Source of the DNA: Heliocidaris tuberculata
Taxonomy: Eukaryota > Echinodermata > Echinoidea > Camarodonta > Echinometridae
NCBI GenBank assembly: GCA_025618425.1
Contig: CM046836.1
Span: forward strand, 17,621,743 to 17,685,742
DNA: 64,000 nucleotides
Reading direction: 5' to 3'
Shown here: piece after piece, positions 51,901-57,848 of the stretch
Layout of the letters: the number at the start of each line of letters is the position of its first letter
Numbering within the stretch: position 1 is the first letter of the stretch
The notes under the pieces: model-generated
The model's database searches: none
What the model was told of the DNA's origin: nothing
What the model saw: only the letters and a program-made list of their open reading frames with translations
Translations under genes and position numbers: made by a program

Positions 51901-54083
51901 GCAATTTCAATACTCTGTCGTATATCCCATAGAAATCATGTGCGGATTACAAAATACGTATAAATGTTTGCACATTCAATAGGTGATGGACAAGGCTATA
52001 GAAAGTGCCTTTGGTTGATTTTTCGAAAATCTTTGCGATCGTTGTTGTGTTTTTTACTAAAATCACAGATTAAAATTGCAGATAGATATTAATATAGATT
52101 CATGTTGGATATTTCAATTCTGCTCTGATCATTTTCGGAATGTTTCTGATTCATGTACATAAAGGGGACTAAGCCCTCAACAGTGAAATACCATATGGTT
52201 GAATACAACAATCATGTTCAGAGCTCTTTTGAGATTACCAGCTAGCTATTTGGGAGCTTACCAGAATGAAATCGCTTGGTGCTCCTGTGTATTTCTTCAC
52301 TGATACAATGTACATACAAATGTACTGCTGTGTTCTACATGAAAGTAAATTTGAGGTTTAAAAGCAGGTCTTAATAAAGGGATGAATTTTCTAACCCTCC
52401 CTCCCCCCCCCCCCCCCAAAAAAAAATTGAATCAGCCACACATTTGGAACCACATACATAGAAGAAGAAAAACAGGAACCCCTCCTCTTTTAAAAATCAG
52501 AATGTAAAAAAAAAAGTATTTCTGTGATTGAGCTTCAAGAAGGCCTGTACTTTGCTCAAACCTTGTTTGTTTGACAAGGAAGGTAATGCTGAGAAATGGT
52601 GATCCACTTACCTGGTGAATCTTTTGCCTGATCTGACTGCTACTAATGAGCGCTTCAACATTTGTGGCAAGTTCAACCCATGGCTGGAAGTATTTTGGGA
52701 GGTCAAGCTAAATGGGGAAGAAAAGATAAGATGTATGAACCTTAATCACAATTTCAGGAACAATATCTACTAAGGCAGCCCTAAAATGTCCTGTAGAAAT
52801 GCCATCCAGTCTTAGCAGGTCTGGACTGGAGGTGCTTCCCAAGGCCAGAAAATTTTGGACAAATATTAAGGCCATTTTCCTGCAAGAAAAGTATTTCAAT
52901 CACCTTTTTCTGGGTCTGCCAAAGGCAAGGGGGGGGGGGGGGGGTGGGGCAGGGAGGGAGCTTATGTCTGCTGTGCCCAATACTTGATGCATCACTGAAG
53001 GCATACATAGGTCTTGAACATAGGGGGGGGGGGGGGAGGTGAACCCTAAATAATTTGGCTTGTGAAGATAGCCTAAGATCACCTCTACAAGAATAGTTTG
53101 TCCCACTGCCCTTGGAATAATGAAGGCCTTCATCATTTGCTCCTACGTGTACATGTACATGTATCTCCATAACTGACATTGTATGGAAATGTCCCATTAC
53201 TTCCAAATCTGATAAACAACATTCATTGATAGGCCTACACGATAAATATCATTAATTTTGAGTTCATTCAACCAGTCAGTAAAGTCAGGTAATGAATCTT
53301 TAGCAACGTTCAAACGTCTAATGTATAAGCATACATGTATGGCTTTGTTTCTGTTAGGGAAATAACTATAATAAGCAAAAACAGATATATTTTTTCATAC
53401 AAATGTCAAGTGGCAAGTTGTTTTTATTTTTTAAATTGACAGAGTAAAAATTTTATCTATTTATTTTTTGACCAGTTGACTACATAATAACATAATAATG
53501 AGAATTGTTTATTAGGAAAGTTGTTGCAAATACTCTGCACAGGCTTTACAATACTAATAGTCAGGCAAAACTCCCATCTCCCTGATCAGACATTATAACC
53601 TCAACTGTTAACCATGCCATGCTAGACTATGCACTATTGAATATGCTCCAGACCATATAGAATTCATAATTCATAATTGACTGCAGGCATCCGCAGCTGT
53701 AATATTATCGTGACATTTATTTTTATGATGAAGCTTAATAAGCCACTACCAGTTGAGACGTTTTACCCTTAGGCTTTGTAAAAAAAAATTCAATTGGCAT
53801 CGTCATGATCATGCGTGCATCTAATCATGAACCTATCTTTAGACTCCATGATCCAATCAATTCAACAGACAACATGCAACAAGGAAGAAGGAGCACCCCC
53901 CCCCCTCGCACAAACCTACTAACACACAGACTTGGAGCTCTCCCGCAGTTTCGGCTAGAATTGTAATGAGCTTACCGATGGAGATTCCTCGACGAACCCG
54001 AAAGTTGATGAGGCGTTGTAATCCTCTAGTCTTGGAATTCCTGCATACCTGTCCTCCTGGTCCTTTTTCGCATTCATATTCAT
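20712..54083 (-). CDS. IDO: Indoleamine 2,3-dioxygenase, complete 13-exon gene with C-terminal hydrophobic tail
   Basis: Heme dioxygenase that opens the indole ring of tryptophan to N-formylkynurenine, the first step of the kynurenine pathway. Exons (minus): 54083-53976, 52707-52612, 37962-37843, 37016-36883, 36243-36123, 34491-34395, 30685-30634, 29556-29481, 26571-26490, 24726-24634, 24124-24028, 22876-22797, 20935-20712. They sum to 1380 nt (459 aa plus stop), with compatible phases at every junction. Conserved family blocks: VLPRCIAVP, GFGLLNWKLKDPD, FYNIFRPFLAGW, LIYEGV, GGSAAQSS, YMPKPHRDL, MHLQIVTRYI, GTGG. H353 matches the proximal heme His (346 in human IDO1); F170, F233 and R238 match F163, F226 and R231; the distal Ser167 position is Ala174. 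Residues 404-459 extend beyond the usual end and finish in a hydrophobic segment. An in-frame TAG lies directly 5' of the ATG. Annotation as IDO rather than TDO is clear from these blocks; substrate affinity cannot be read. Confidence 0.95.
21600..22412 (+). pseudogene. 5'-truncated non-LTR retrotransposon (CR1/L2-like RT C-terminus), frameshifted
   Basis: Frame 21604-22134 codes the C-terminal part of a reverse transcriptase ORF: RNLRVLFDCNMTMSHQIS, RLDFGNALLFNLP, LQKLQNATARIV and LKSLHWLQVRSRIIFKILLL are typical of CR1/L2-type elements. The frame shifts near 22075-22140 and similarity continues (NNLP-type segment around 22190). Ends GCACATTATAAATCATATGT followed by (ATT)n, a normal 3' tail. 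Lies in IDO intron 12, opposite strand. Confidence 0.8.
22797..22876 (-). CDS. IDO: IDO exon 12 (residues 359-385 plus 1 nt)
   Basis: RYIIAASQKSNVNKKYLTQ then AGTGGS. The GTGG loop (GTGGT in human) closes over the substrate. Acceptor CCCAG, donor GTGGGT. Confidence 0.9.
23335..23516 (-). mobile_element. tRNA-derived SINE copy, head deleted between box A and anticodon region
   Basis: Minus-strand sequence reads GCGATGGCTCGTAACTGGGAGG, box B GGGTTCGAAACC, then the same body as 12660-12802. About 25 bp of the tRNA head is missing. In IDO intron 11. Confidence 0.75.
24028..24124 (-). CDS. IDO: IDO exon 11, proximal heme histidine (residues 327-358 plus 2 nt)
   Basis: Contains FRDMHLQIVT; His353 is the expected axial heme ligand. 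The preceding helix SSKAVECFNNCLMGIKG matches the helix before His346 in human IDO1. Acceptor TTCCAG, donor GTAAGT. Confidence 0.93.
24634..24726 (-). CDS. IDO: IDO exon 10 (residues 296-326 plus 1 nt)
   Basis: DKLCKTFQEYMPKPHRDLIR through EGPSIKDF; the YMPxxHRxL block is an IDO signature. Acceptor TTTCAG, donor GTAAGG. Confidence 0.92.
24766..25540. repeat. Long-period minisatellite in IDO intron 9
   Basis: About seven imperfect units of roughly 100-115 bp, each with GCTACCATCGCTTCATTACCTGG-like then GAGCAAGAAGG, TTTAAGTCATTTTGGAGATT and an A-rich spacer. Non-coding. Confidence 0.75.
25868..25937 (+). repeat. Degenerate telomere-like TTAGGG/TTAGGTT repeats
   Basis: GGTTAGGGTTAGG, TTAGGTTAGGTTTACGG and GGCTAGGGTTATG occur within 70 bp directly left of a TTAA MITE. 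Confidence 0.6.
25948..26352. mobile_element. TTAA-flanked MITE, CCCTTT ends (piggyBac-like)
   Basis: TTAA at 25944-25947 and 26353-26356; ends CCCTTTCGAGAC and GTCTTGAAAGGG are inverted. Non-coding, in IDO intron 9. Confidence 0.75.
26490..26571 (-). CDS. IDO: IDO exon 9, GGSAxQSS loop (residues 269-295 plus 1 nt)
   Basis: YTGGSAAQSSTLPCLDAALGI matches [21 protein letters not shown]. S273 corresponds to Ser263 of human IDO1, near the heme propionate; the following Gly265 position is Ala. Acceptor TACAG, donor GTAAGT. Confidence 0.92.
27240..29245 (+). mobile_element. 5'-truncated non-LTR retrotransposon with nearly intact reverse transcriptase
   Basis: RT coding region 27257-28884 (one frameshift), then a 3' UTR with TTGTTTTGTTTTTC and AGCTCCGGGGCTAG, and a tail of (AAATG)n at about 29213-29243. 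Sits in IDO intron 8 on the opposite strand. The 5' part (endonuclease, ORF1) is absent. A CR1/Rex/L2-like relationship is likely; clade not fixed. Confidence 0.85.
27257..28884 (+). pseudogene. Reverse transcriptase of a non-LTR element, one frameshift
   Basis: Frame 27257-28606 (449 aa) runs from MKIGKSPGHDNI (domain 0/1) through RVTPIHKKG, NYRPVSLLPVFSKILE, FRSGHSTI, SLDISKAFDSI, GVPQGSILGPLLFLLYVNDL and LFADDTN (catalytic FADD at about residues 269-272) to the thumb (LPSKVLLLLYNSLILPHLQYG). Near 28600 the frame shifts; the C-terminal end continues at 28630-28884 (HYYNTRNS, SLRQFKLKYKKYL). A stop lies just upstream of 27257, so the start is an accident of truncation. Confidence 0.88.
29481..29556 (-). 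CDS. IDO: IDO exon 8 (residues 243-268)
   Basis: GWDAPAFKKKGLKG then LIYEGVSEEPLC, matching [24 protein letters not shown]. It is three residues longer than human in this loop. Donor GTGAGT. Confidence 0.9.
29853..30464. mobile_element. TIR element with GTCCCCGCCG ends and tandem core
   Basis: GTCCCCGCCGGAAG at 29859 is inverted as TTCGGCGGGGAC at about 30453-30464. Between lie two ~157-bp direct repeats (30020-30170, 30177-30330; AAGTTTGGAAGCCC, CCCTATCAGATAAAACAATC) and a (GGAC)n run (30333-30390). In IDO intron 7. Confidence 0.7.
30634..30685 (-). CDS. IDO: IDO exon 7, active-site FYxxxR exon (residues 226-242 plus 2 nt)
   Basis: A 52-nt exon coding DGCRPHVFYNIFRPFLAG. F233 and R238 match F226 and R231 of human IDO1; Y234 replaces F227. 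Acceptor GCAG, donor GTAAG. Confidence 0.92.
30817..31365. repeat. Polypyrimidine (CTCTCTTTCTCCC)n tract
   Basis: About 550 bp of almost pure C/T on the plus strand; both-strand open frames are low-complexity translations only. Confidence 0.9.
31620..32475 (+). pseudogene. 5'-truncated non-LTR retrotransposon, RT C-terminal fragment
   Basis: 31680-32185 codes LKFILPSNVLYILYNSLVLP, LHILQKR-like ILQKRSLRIITKS, HSYATRQKDHF, and SSFKKLCRNYLIDNL: the C-terminal portion of a CR1/Rex-like RT ORF. After a (GT)n run (32198-32222) the 3' UTR ends AATAAAATTGAATTGAATTG with a (TTGAA)n tail at 32446-32473. In IDO intron 6. Confidence 0.8.
33240..33405 (+). mobile_element. 3' tail fragment of a non-LTR element
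   Basis: GCAATTCGGCTTTTTGCCGC hairpin, then TTCTTTGAATAAACC and (TTGAA)n at 33380-33404. Only the 3' UTR survives. Confidence 0.55.
33460..34180. repeat. Imperfect inverted repeat pair with internal 50-bp duplication
   Basis: 33497-33535 (GACGTCAC..ACCAATCCTGCCTAAGCA) is matched inverted by 34068-34108 (TGCTTAGGCAGGATTGGTC..GAAGTCATC). Between, 33873-33922 and 33923-33972 are a direct 50-bp duplication. Probably an old MITE. Confidence 0.5.
34395..34491 (-). CDS. IDO: IDO exon 6 (residues 194-225 plus 1 nt)
   Basis: AVVDNDVHKIIRELQTIEGATHRMKDSLDRMI, a helical segment matching ...LLEIASCLEKALQVFHQI of IDO1. Acceptor TTTTTTAG, donor GTACGT. Confidence 0.9.
35308..35804. mobile_element. TTAA-flanked long-TIR MITE (AGGGAAAGTTCACCC)
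   Basis: TTAA at 35304-35307 and 35805-35808. Arms AGGGAAAGTTCACCCTGAAG and CTTCGGGGTGAACTTCCCC continue inverted for roughly 190 bp (AAAAATATTGGCGAA; GTGACGTCACATGCGAGCAGCT). Non-coding, in IDO intron 5. Confidence 0.8.
35838..36020. repeat. Polypyrimidine (CTTTCTCTC)n tract
   Basis: C/T-rich microsatellite about 100 bp downstream (minus strand) of IDO exon 5. Confidence 0.85.
36123..36243 (-). CDS. IDO: IDO exon 5, distal pocket (residues 153-193)
   Basis: NLETLVQICGGDDESWFFCTATQ and on to SIIESQK. F170 F171 match F163 F164 of human IDO1, but the next pocket position (Ser167 in human) is Ala174. Starts in phase 2 after a CATTCAG acceptor with a pyrimidine-rich tract. Confidence 0.92.
36883..37016 (-). 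CDS. IDO: IDO exon 4 (residues 109-152 plus 2 nt)
   Basis: Begins VLPRCIAVP, a near-invariant IDO block, and ends at KMEH followed by two bases before a strong GTATGT donor. A later GT (GTACAAG) would break the frame with exon 5, so GTATGT is chosen. Confidence 0.92.
37843..37962 (-). CDS. IDO: IDO exon 3 (residues 69-108)
   Basis: LPLLDHTQLESPQAYKAAM through ALTHAYVWCEGEEG. The HAYVW block corresponds to MAYVWGKG in IDO1. Phase 0 at both ends; donor GTAGGC. Confidence 0.92.
38161..38272. repeat. Two-copy ~57-bp direct duplication
   Basis: CTGCTACAGACCC...TTAAATCTTGATGCCTTTTGG at 38167 is repeated from 38226 (CTGCAGACCC...). Confidence 0.75.
38544..39595. mobile_element. Mariner-like non-autonomous element with ~240-bp inverted arms
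   Basis: TA-flanked ends CAGTGCGTCCCAGAAAAAAC / TTTTTTTCTGGGACGCACTG. Inversion extends about 240 bp per side (GGGTTATTGTGACCACAC, AGTATTATGCTTTTAAATGA, GGTAAAACCGTGAAAACGTTA). The interior 38800-39340 has no transposase (no D,D(34/35)D frame). Lies in IDO intron 2, directly left of the tandem duplication. Confidence 0.82.
39618..40020. mobile_element. TIR element carrying a tRNA-like gene (copy A)
   Basis: Left arm from ATTGTGAGAAATGAAAATG to GAAAAAATGTCTC is inverted at the right (GAGACATTTTTTC ... CATTTTCATTTCTCACAAT), about 105 bp per arm. The centre holds the tRNA-like sequence 39719-39789 and the spacer 39790-39910. TA dinucleotides flank, but within TA repeats. Confidence 0.75.
39719..39789 (-). 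tRNA. tRNA-Arg(UCU)-like sequence, copy A
   Basis: 71 nt on the minus strand fold as a full cloverleaf: acceptor GTCTCCG/CGGAGAC (7 pairs), D arm GTCT..AGGC, anticodon arm ATGGC-GTTCTAA-GCCAA (outermost pair A-A mismatched), T arm CCGGG-TTCGATT-CCCGG. Anticodon TCT. Box B GGTTCGATTCC is perfect and a T6 terminator follows after one base. G at position 32 and its location inside a TIR element make a tRNA-derived repeat possible; a working gene is not excluded. Confidence 0.65.
40079..40139. repeat. (AT)n microsatellite
   Basis: Long AT run in copy A; the matching place in copy B (46457-46477) is much shorter, a marker that the two copies differ. 40140-41680 (and 46478-48000) is otherwise non-coding AT-rich intron DNA. 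Confidence 0.85.
41685..42684. mobile_element. TIR element with pyrimidine-rich minisatellite core (copy A)
   Basis: Left arm CAGCTGCCTGGGCTTTGCTA..CATTTGGGTCTTGG is inverted at 42630-42680 (CCAAGACCCGAATGTCTAGT, GCTGCTGCCTGAGG), about 60 bp. The core 41780-42540 is a degenerate T/C-rich repeat (TTATGTTATTCTTT, TATCATTTTTC, CCATCTTTCC). Frames over it give Phe/Ser/Ile-rich peptides only. Copy B is at about 48017-49022. Confidence 0.68.
42719..44415. mobile_element. TIR element with AAAGAAATACATAAGGA minisatellite core (copy A)
   Basis: Left GTGCGTCTCCATCAGCCCGA and right TCGGGCTGATGAAGACGGGC are inverted; both ends contain sub-repeats (CATCAGCCCGAGT, CTAGCTCGAGCTAG). The core 42900-44140 is made of many ~37-bp variant units with ACAAAGAAATACATAAGGA. 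TAG flanks both ends (TAG/GTGCG..., GGGCC/TAG), a possible 3-bp target duplication. Long minus-strand frames here are minisatellite translations. Confidence 0.72.
45987..46388. mobile_element. TIR element carrying a tRNA-like gene (copy B)
   Basis: Same element in the second duplication copy, with ATTGTGAGAAATG ends and about 105-bp arms. Confidence 0.75.
46088..46158 (-). tRNA. tRNA-Arg(UCU)-like sequence, copy B
   Basis: Identical in sequence to 39719-39789, including all stems, anticodon TCT and the T6 run beyond the 3' end. Confidence 0.65.
48017..49022. mobile_element. TIR element with pyrimidine-rich minisatellite core (copy B)
   Basis: Duplicate of 41685-42684; same inverted ends and T/C-rich core 48118-48878. 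Confidence 0.65.
49057..50747. mobile_element. TIR element with AAAGAAATACATAAGGA minisatellite core (copy B)
   Basis: Duplicate of 42719-44415; 14 nt shorter near 50405 and with a longer G run after the right end (50752-50773). Confidence 0.72.
52612..52707 (-). CDS. IDO: IDO exon 2 (residues 37-68)
   Basis: LDLPKYFQPW to QIRQKIHQ, aligning with the NLPDFYNDW...SGQLRERV helix pair of IDO1. Phase 0 at both ends; acceptor TTTAG, donor GTAAG. The following intron is about 14.6 kb and holds the tandem duplication and the mariner-like element. Confidence 0.9.
52708..53975. other. IDO intron 1
   Basis: No gene. G runs at 52929-52944 and 53023-53036 beside words such as CCAAAGGCAAGG suggest decayed C/G-run repeats; ACATGTACATGTAT at about 53151-53163. 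A C run is at 53897-53905 close to exon 1. Confidence 0.45.
53976..54083 (-). CDS. IDO: IDO exon 1 (residues 1-36)
   Basis: ATG at 54083 with TAG immediately upstream in frame, so the start cannot be earlier in this exon; a second ATG is two codons on. Ends ...FGFVEESPS in phase 0 before GTAAG. The GF motif matches the EVGFALP block at the N-terminus of vertebrate IDO. Confidence 0.9.
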
Positions 54084-54241
54084 CTATTTTTCAAAGTGGA
54101 CTTGTCTAAATTCAGTGTTACAGCTGTTACTGCTTCATAACAAAAACGCTAGAGGTAGGTTGGAATTCGTCGGTCGAGAGATCGCCGGCCGGCTATATTG
54201 TATGTGAAAACAAGCGCGTGCGTTGCATGCATGCTGTTATT
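54084..54241 (-). promoter_or_regulatory. IDO 5' flank, short space before a large inverted-repeat element
   Basis: Only about 160 bp separate the IDO ATG from the left arm of the composite element. I find no convincing TATA box. If no further non-coding exon exists upstream, the core promoter must lie here or within the element arm. Inference only. Confidence 0.3.
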
Positions 54242-54302
54242 ATAGTGCAAATTACGAAGCCCCATAAGGGCCAAATCGGACAACGTAAAAAAAAAAAAAA
54301 TA

Positions 54303-54395
54303 TATACTACCTACGTACGTAATAATATTACGTACGTACGTAATAATAATACGTACGTACGTAGTATTTATTACGTACGTACGTAATAATAAAAC
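54303..54395. repeat. ACGT/TACG repeat block in left arm
   Basis: TACGTACGTACGTAATAATA-type units; self-complementary. Counterpart at 63213-63325 in the right arm. Confidence 0.85.
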
Positions 54396-55009
54396 GTGAA
54401 AAGAGTGAAATCCACATTTTGAATCTCAAACAAATGTCTATCCTATCCTTATCCGTCGATTCCCAGATGATTTGCCACAATATAATAAGCGCTATTGTGA
54501 GCTCATGTCTAGTGTATCTCAACATGATCATGTGTGTGTATGGTGAGTGTGTCCCTCCCTTTTCACAGCGGCATCCGGTACCATAATATTTTGCTTCCAA
54601 TAGAAGCAGAAAAATCAGAAAAAATCAGAAAATCGGACAACTTCTGACTTCTGGACAAGTTATGAATTTTTCAGAACACGAAACACTATTTAAAACAATG
54701 AAAATCACTATGACATTAGACTTTTTTTTTTTTTTTTTTTTTTTTACTCTGTCGCTATGTACGATTCTTCGTATAGACGAATGTTTCTTAATATTTAGAA
54801 CCCTATAGCTCCCTATCATAGGCGGTAGTAGAAAGGGGGCAGACGGTAGCTTCCATCTATGGGGGGGGGGGCAAAATATCCCCCCCCCCCCCACGATCAT
54901 AACATTTGTGGTATTGCGATCAGCTTTCTAGTACTCTAAACATGTTAAAAGACGAGGCTACACTATTGCAACACCCAACCGCGTAGCCAGGATTTAATTT
55001 AAGACCTTT

Positions 55010-55375
55010 TTTTTTTAGGCGGAAAATTAGTTCGACGCCCGGACATGCCGGACTGCTTTTCAATTATTTGGACGCAATATATGTACTGCACTGTATGTAA
55101 CAGGGGTGGGTGCATGGAGGGGGAGTTTCCCCCTTCCCGCGCGAAGCGCGAAAGCTCTGACGTTTGAGAGAAAGATAACGGCTCGTAGCAAATATTTTTT
55201 TAGGCGGAAAGTTAATATATTTCGACGCCCGGACTCCTTTTCAATTATTTATAAGCAATACTGCAATGTGTGTAAACAGGGGTGGGTGGAGGGAGGGGAT
55301 TTTCCCCCTTCCCGCACGAAGCTCTGACGTTTTAGTAAATTTGAGAAAAAGATAAGGGCTCGTAGAGCCTTTTTA
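55010..55375. repeat. Two-copy ~180-bp direct tandem repeat
   Basis: TTTTTTTAGGCGGAAA, TTCGACGCCCGGAC, TTTTCAATTATTT, ACAGGGGTGGGTG, TTCCCCCTTCCCGC and GAAGCTCTGACGTTT-type words recur in the same order at 55010-55190 and 55196-55375. Confidence 0.75.
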
Positions 55376-55411
55376 GGCTTTTTTTTTTCTCTCACTACCC
55401 CTCCCCCCGCT

Positions 55412-55690
55412 TTTTCTTTCACTCTGTCGCTATGTACGATCCCTCGTATAGACGCAATATTTCTTAATATTTAAAACCCTAGCTGTCTATCATAGGCGGT
55501 AGTAGAAAGGTGGCGGATGCTAGCTCCATCTATCGGGGGGGGGGCAAAATATTCCCCCCCCCCCCGATAGATGGAGCTAGCATCTGCCCCTGCCCCCTTT
55601 CTTATACCGCCTATGGTAGACAGGGTTCTAAATATTAAGAAACATTGCGTCTATAAAAGGGATCGTACATAGCGACAGAGTGAAAGAAAA
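55412..55690. mobile_element. Near-perfect 280-bp hairpin (foldback MITE)
   Basis: TTTCTTTCACTCTGTCGCTA at the left is inverted as TAGCGACAGAGTGAAAGAAA at the right; arms stay paired to a G-run/C-run centre around 55544 (AGATGGAGCTAGCATC in the arms). 54746-54893 is a copy of just the left arm plus centre. Confidence 0.82.
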
Positions 55691-55977
55691 TGCTGAAGTA
55701 TGCATTTTTAAAGCACTAACAAGCTTATTATATATTGTTAATAATAATGCATATTTACGAGGTTTATATAGATATATGTATTTATCGATTTAATTTGATA
55801 GACAATGTATTTTTTTTTCTTCTTCTTTCTTTCTTTCTCTCTACATTGAAAATGTACACATTAACGATGTACTTTGATGAATATGCATTCGCTCATGCAC
55901 AGTTACGATGTTTGTAAAATGATAAAAAGTAATAAAAAATCCATACATTTCTGGTACCTTTTATTCTGACCCAAATA

Positions 55978-56727
55978 ATGGTTTCCAAAATATCTAGACA
56001 ATTCACTATTAGCTCATGGAACGTAAACGGTCTATTTAAACGAATAGACGGACAGCGATTCTCTAAACTTGATGATACTGACTTCCAAAGGAAGCTTACG
56101 TCAGACATAATATTTCTGTGTGAAACACATGCCCAACTAAATGAACCATTGACACTCGATGGGTATAGATTTATTGCGAACTGTCGAACGACTGACAACC
56201 CCAGAGCAAGAGGGGGGTTGGGAATATTCATTAAGCACTCGATTGTAAAAGGAATAAAGACTGTAGATATGTCTTGCAGTGAGTACATTTGGGTACGATT
56301 GGACAAGCGCTTTTTTGGACTCAAACGCAATCTATTCCTATGCTTCGCATACATCCCTCCCGCAAACTCGACTTTTACTACGAGAACCGGGATAGACAAA
56401 GAAATATTTGATAATTTGGAAAATAGCGTAGCAAAATGGACCAATCAAGGAGATATAATGATAATGGGGGACCTAAACGCCCACATAAATAAGAACGATC
56501 TTGATTATATCCCGGCTGATGCAAACGACCCCTTAGATGATATACTTCAAAGTACTTATATCCCAGACAATACACCCCCAAGACGAAATACTCTCAGCGA
56601 GCAAGTGACAAACAGCTACGGGAGGCAACTTATAGATATGTGTGTAAGTGCACAACTTCGAATACTGAATGGGAGAACGCTCGGGGACACAATGGGAAAG
56701 GTGACTTTCTTTAAAGGTATTAGATAG
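55978..56727 (+). pseudogene. AP-type endonuclease domain, 5' part
   Basis: Motifs of the exonuclease-endonuclease-phosphatase fold: ISSWNVNG (N-terminal Asn), FLCETHA (catalytic Glu), GGLGIFI, IMGDLNAHI (DxN), RQLIDMCVSAQLRILNGRT and GKVTFF. The last motif breaks at 56714; the remaining IVDYC and SDHC motifs are found after the insert at 57859 onward. The enzyme nicks target DNA to prime reverse transcription. Confidence 0.88.
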
Positions 56728-57844
56728 TTTTGGGAAGCCCTCAAAAACTTTTCGTGAGATTTCTTTGATTTTACTTAATAAATAGCAGGGTACTGACATA
56801 ACTAAGATGCTGTGAAGCTTTTTCCTCCTCAAGTGAAATATTTATCGAATTAGAGGTGAAATGAATAAAAATCCCTGCCCAAAAAAGAGGGGATGTAAAA
56901 TCGAACAACGGCCGCACACATTACTCACATGAGGATTGCTGTGTGTTATAGAATACGCTACACATAGTGCGAAGCGCTGGGTTTATTGTGTGGGAACCTT
57001 CGGGTGGATATGGTCTCAGCGTGAGTCAGTGAAAAGCCGTTACCAAGCGTTTCTTACAGATATTTACACTAAAATTTGTTCGAAATCGTGAATGGCCTGT
57101 TAAATAATCTCGTACATGTGTCTTATGATAAAAGGAGAATAGTATGTGACTATGTTAGATAAGTTTCTTGCCATGTCAATAAGTTTCGCGCAATTTGTTG
57201 CATTTGTGCGTAGCCTGAATGTCATCAGAATGACACGTGCGCGCCACTGATCTCTGTAGAGATCAGTGGTGCGCGCGCACAGAATCAGTCTAAAAACACA
57301 AATATTTCATAACTAATTCATAAAAAGGCCAGAATTCTACAAAACCAGTAGAAGTCAAAATAAGAAAGGTCAAACCTAGAACTCTTACTCTTTTAAGAAA
57401 CCTTTTAACTGGTTAATTCCCGCCATTAACAGCACTGCTAACCAATTAACAAAATTACCTTGTCACTGCGAGTCGATTACTTTCCCCATAGAAACACGTG
57501 TAATTTGGGTGTTCTACGTTTTTGTGAGGCAACATAAAAAGGCCGTTTTCAAACAAAATTGGCCAGAATTCTACATATGAGATGATTACATTTTTATGCT
57601 CAGCAGCTTCTTTGTTTCTTCAATATTCATATTCCTTTTTAACTGAATTAAATTGTTAAAAAGTGAAAAAGATATAAGTATTTCTAAAAGTTGAAATTTA
57701 CGTTTTTCATGATTAATGTACAGGGTTCTATGGAGGGAATCGCAGAGGGGAAAGTGATACGCGCGCGCGCGCGCGCGCATGGTTGAGAATGCAACACACT
57801 TTTTGGTATGGTATGAGTTTTGCTGCCGAGACTGTCTATGAGCT
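56715..57844. mobile_element. 1.1-kb TTAA-flanked insertion inside the endonuclease domain
   Basis: TTAA at 56711-56714 and 57845-57848. Removing one TTAA and the insert restores an uninterrupted frame across the endonuclease motif. Ends AGGTATTAGATAGTTTTGG and (inverted) AGCTCATAGACAGTCTCGG pair at about two thirds of positions. It contains a hairpin GCGCCACTGATCTCT..AGAGATCAGTGGTGCGC (57240-57279) and a (GC)n run (57760-57778). No transposase found. Confidence 0.8.
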
Positions 57845-57848
57845 TTAA

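Larger units (their letters stand above)
45990..52248. repeat. 6.3-kb direct tandem duplication, copy B
   Basis: Same content as copy A: tRNA-bearing TIR element, unique block, two minisatellite-cored TIR elements, unique block ending GATTACCAGCTAGCTAT. Right edge passes into unique intron sequence (TTGGGAGCTTA). Confidence 0.93.

Noticed and set aside
57236..57283. Hairpin taken as a possible miRNA or terminator
   Set aside because: Short GC-alternating palindrome within a transposon-like insert; no support for processing.
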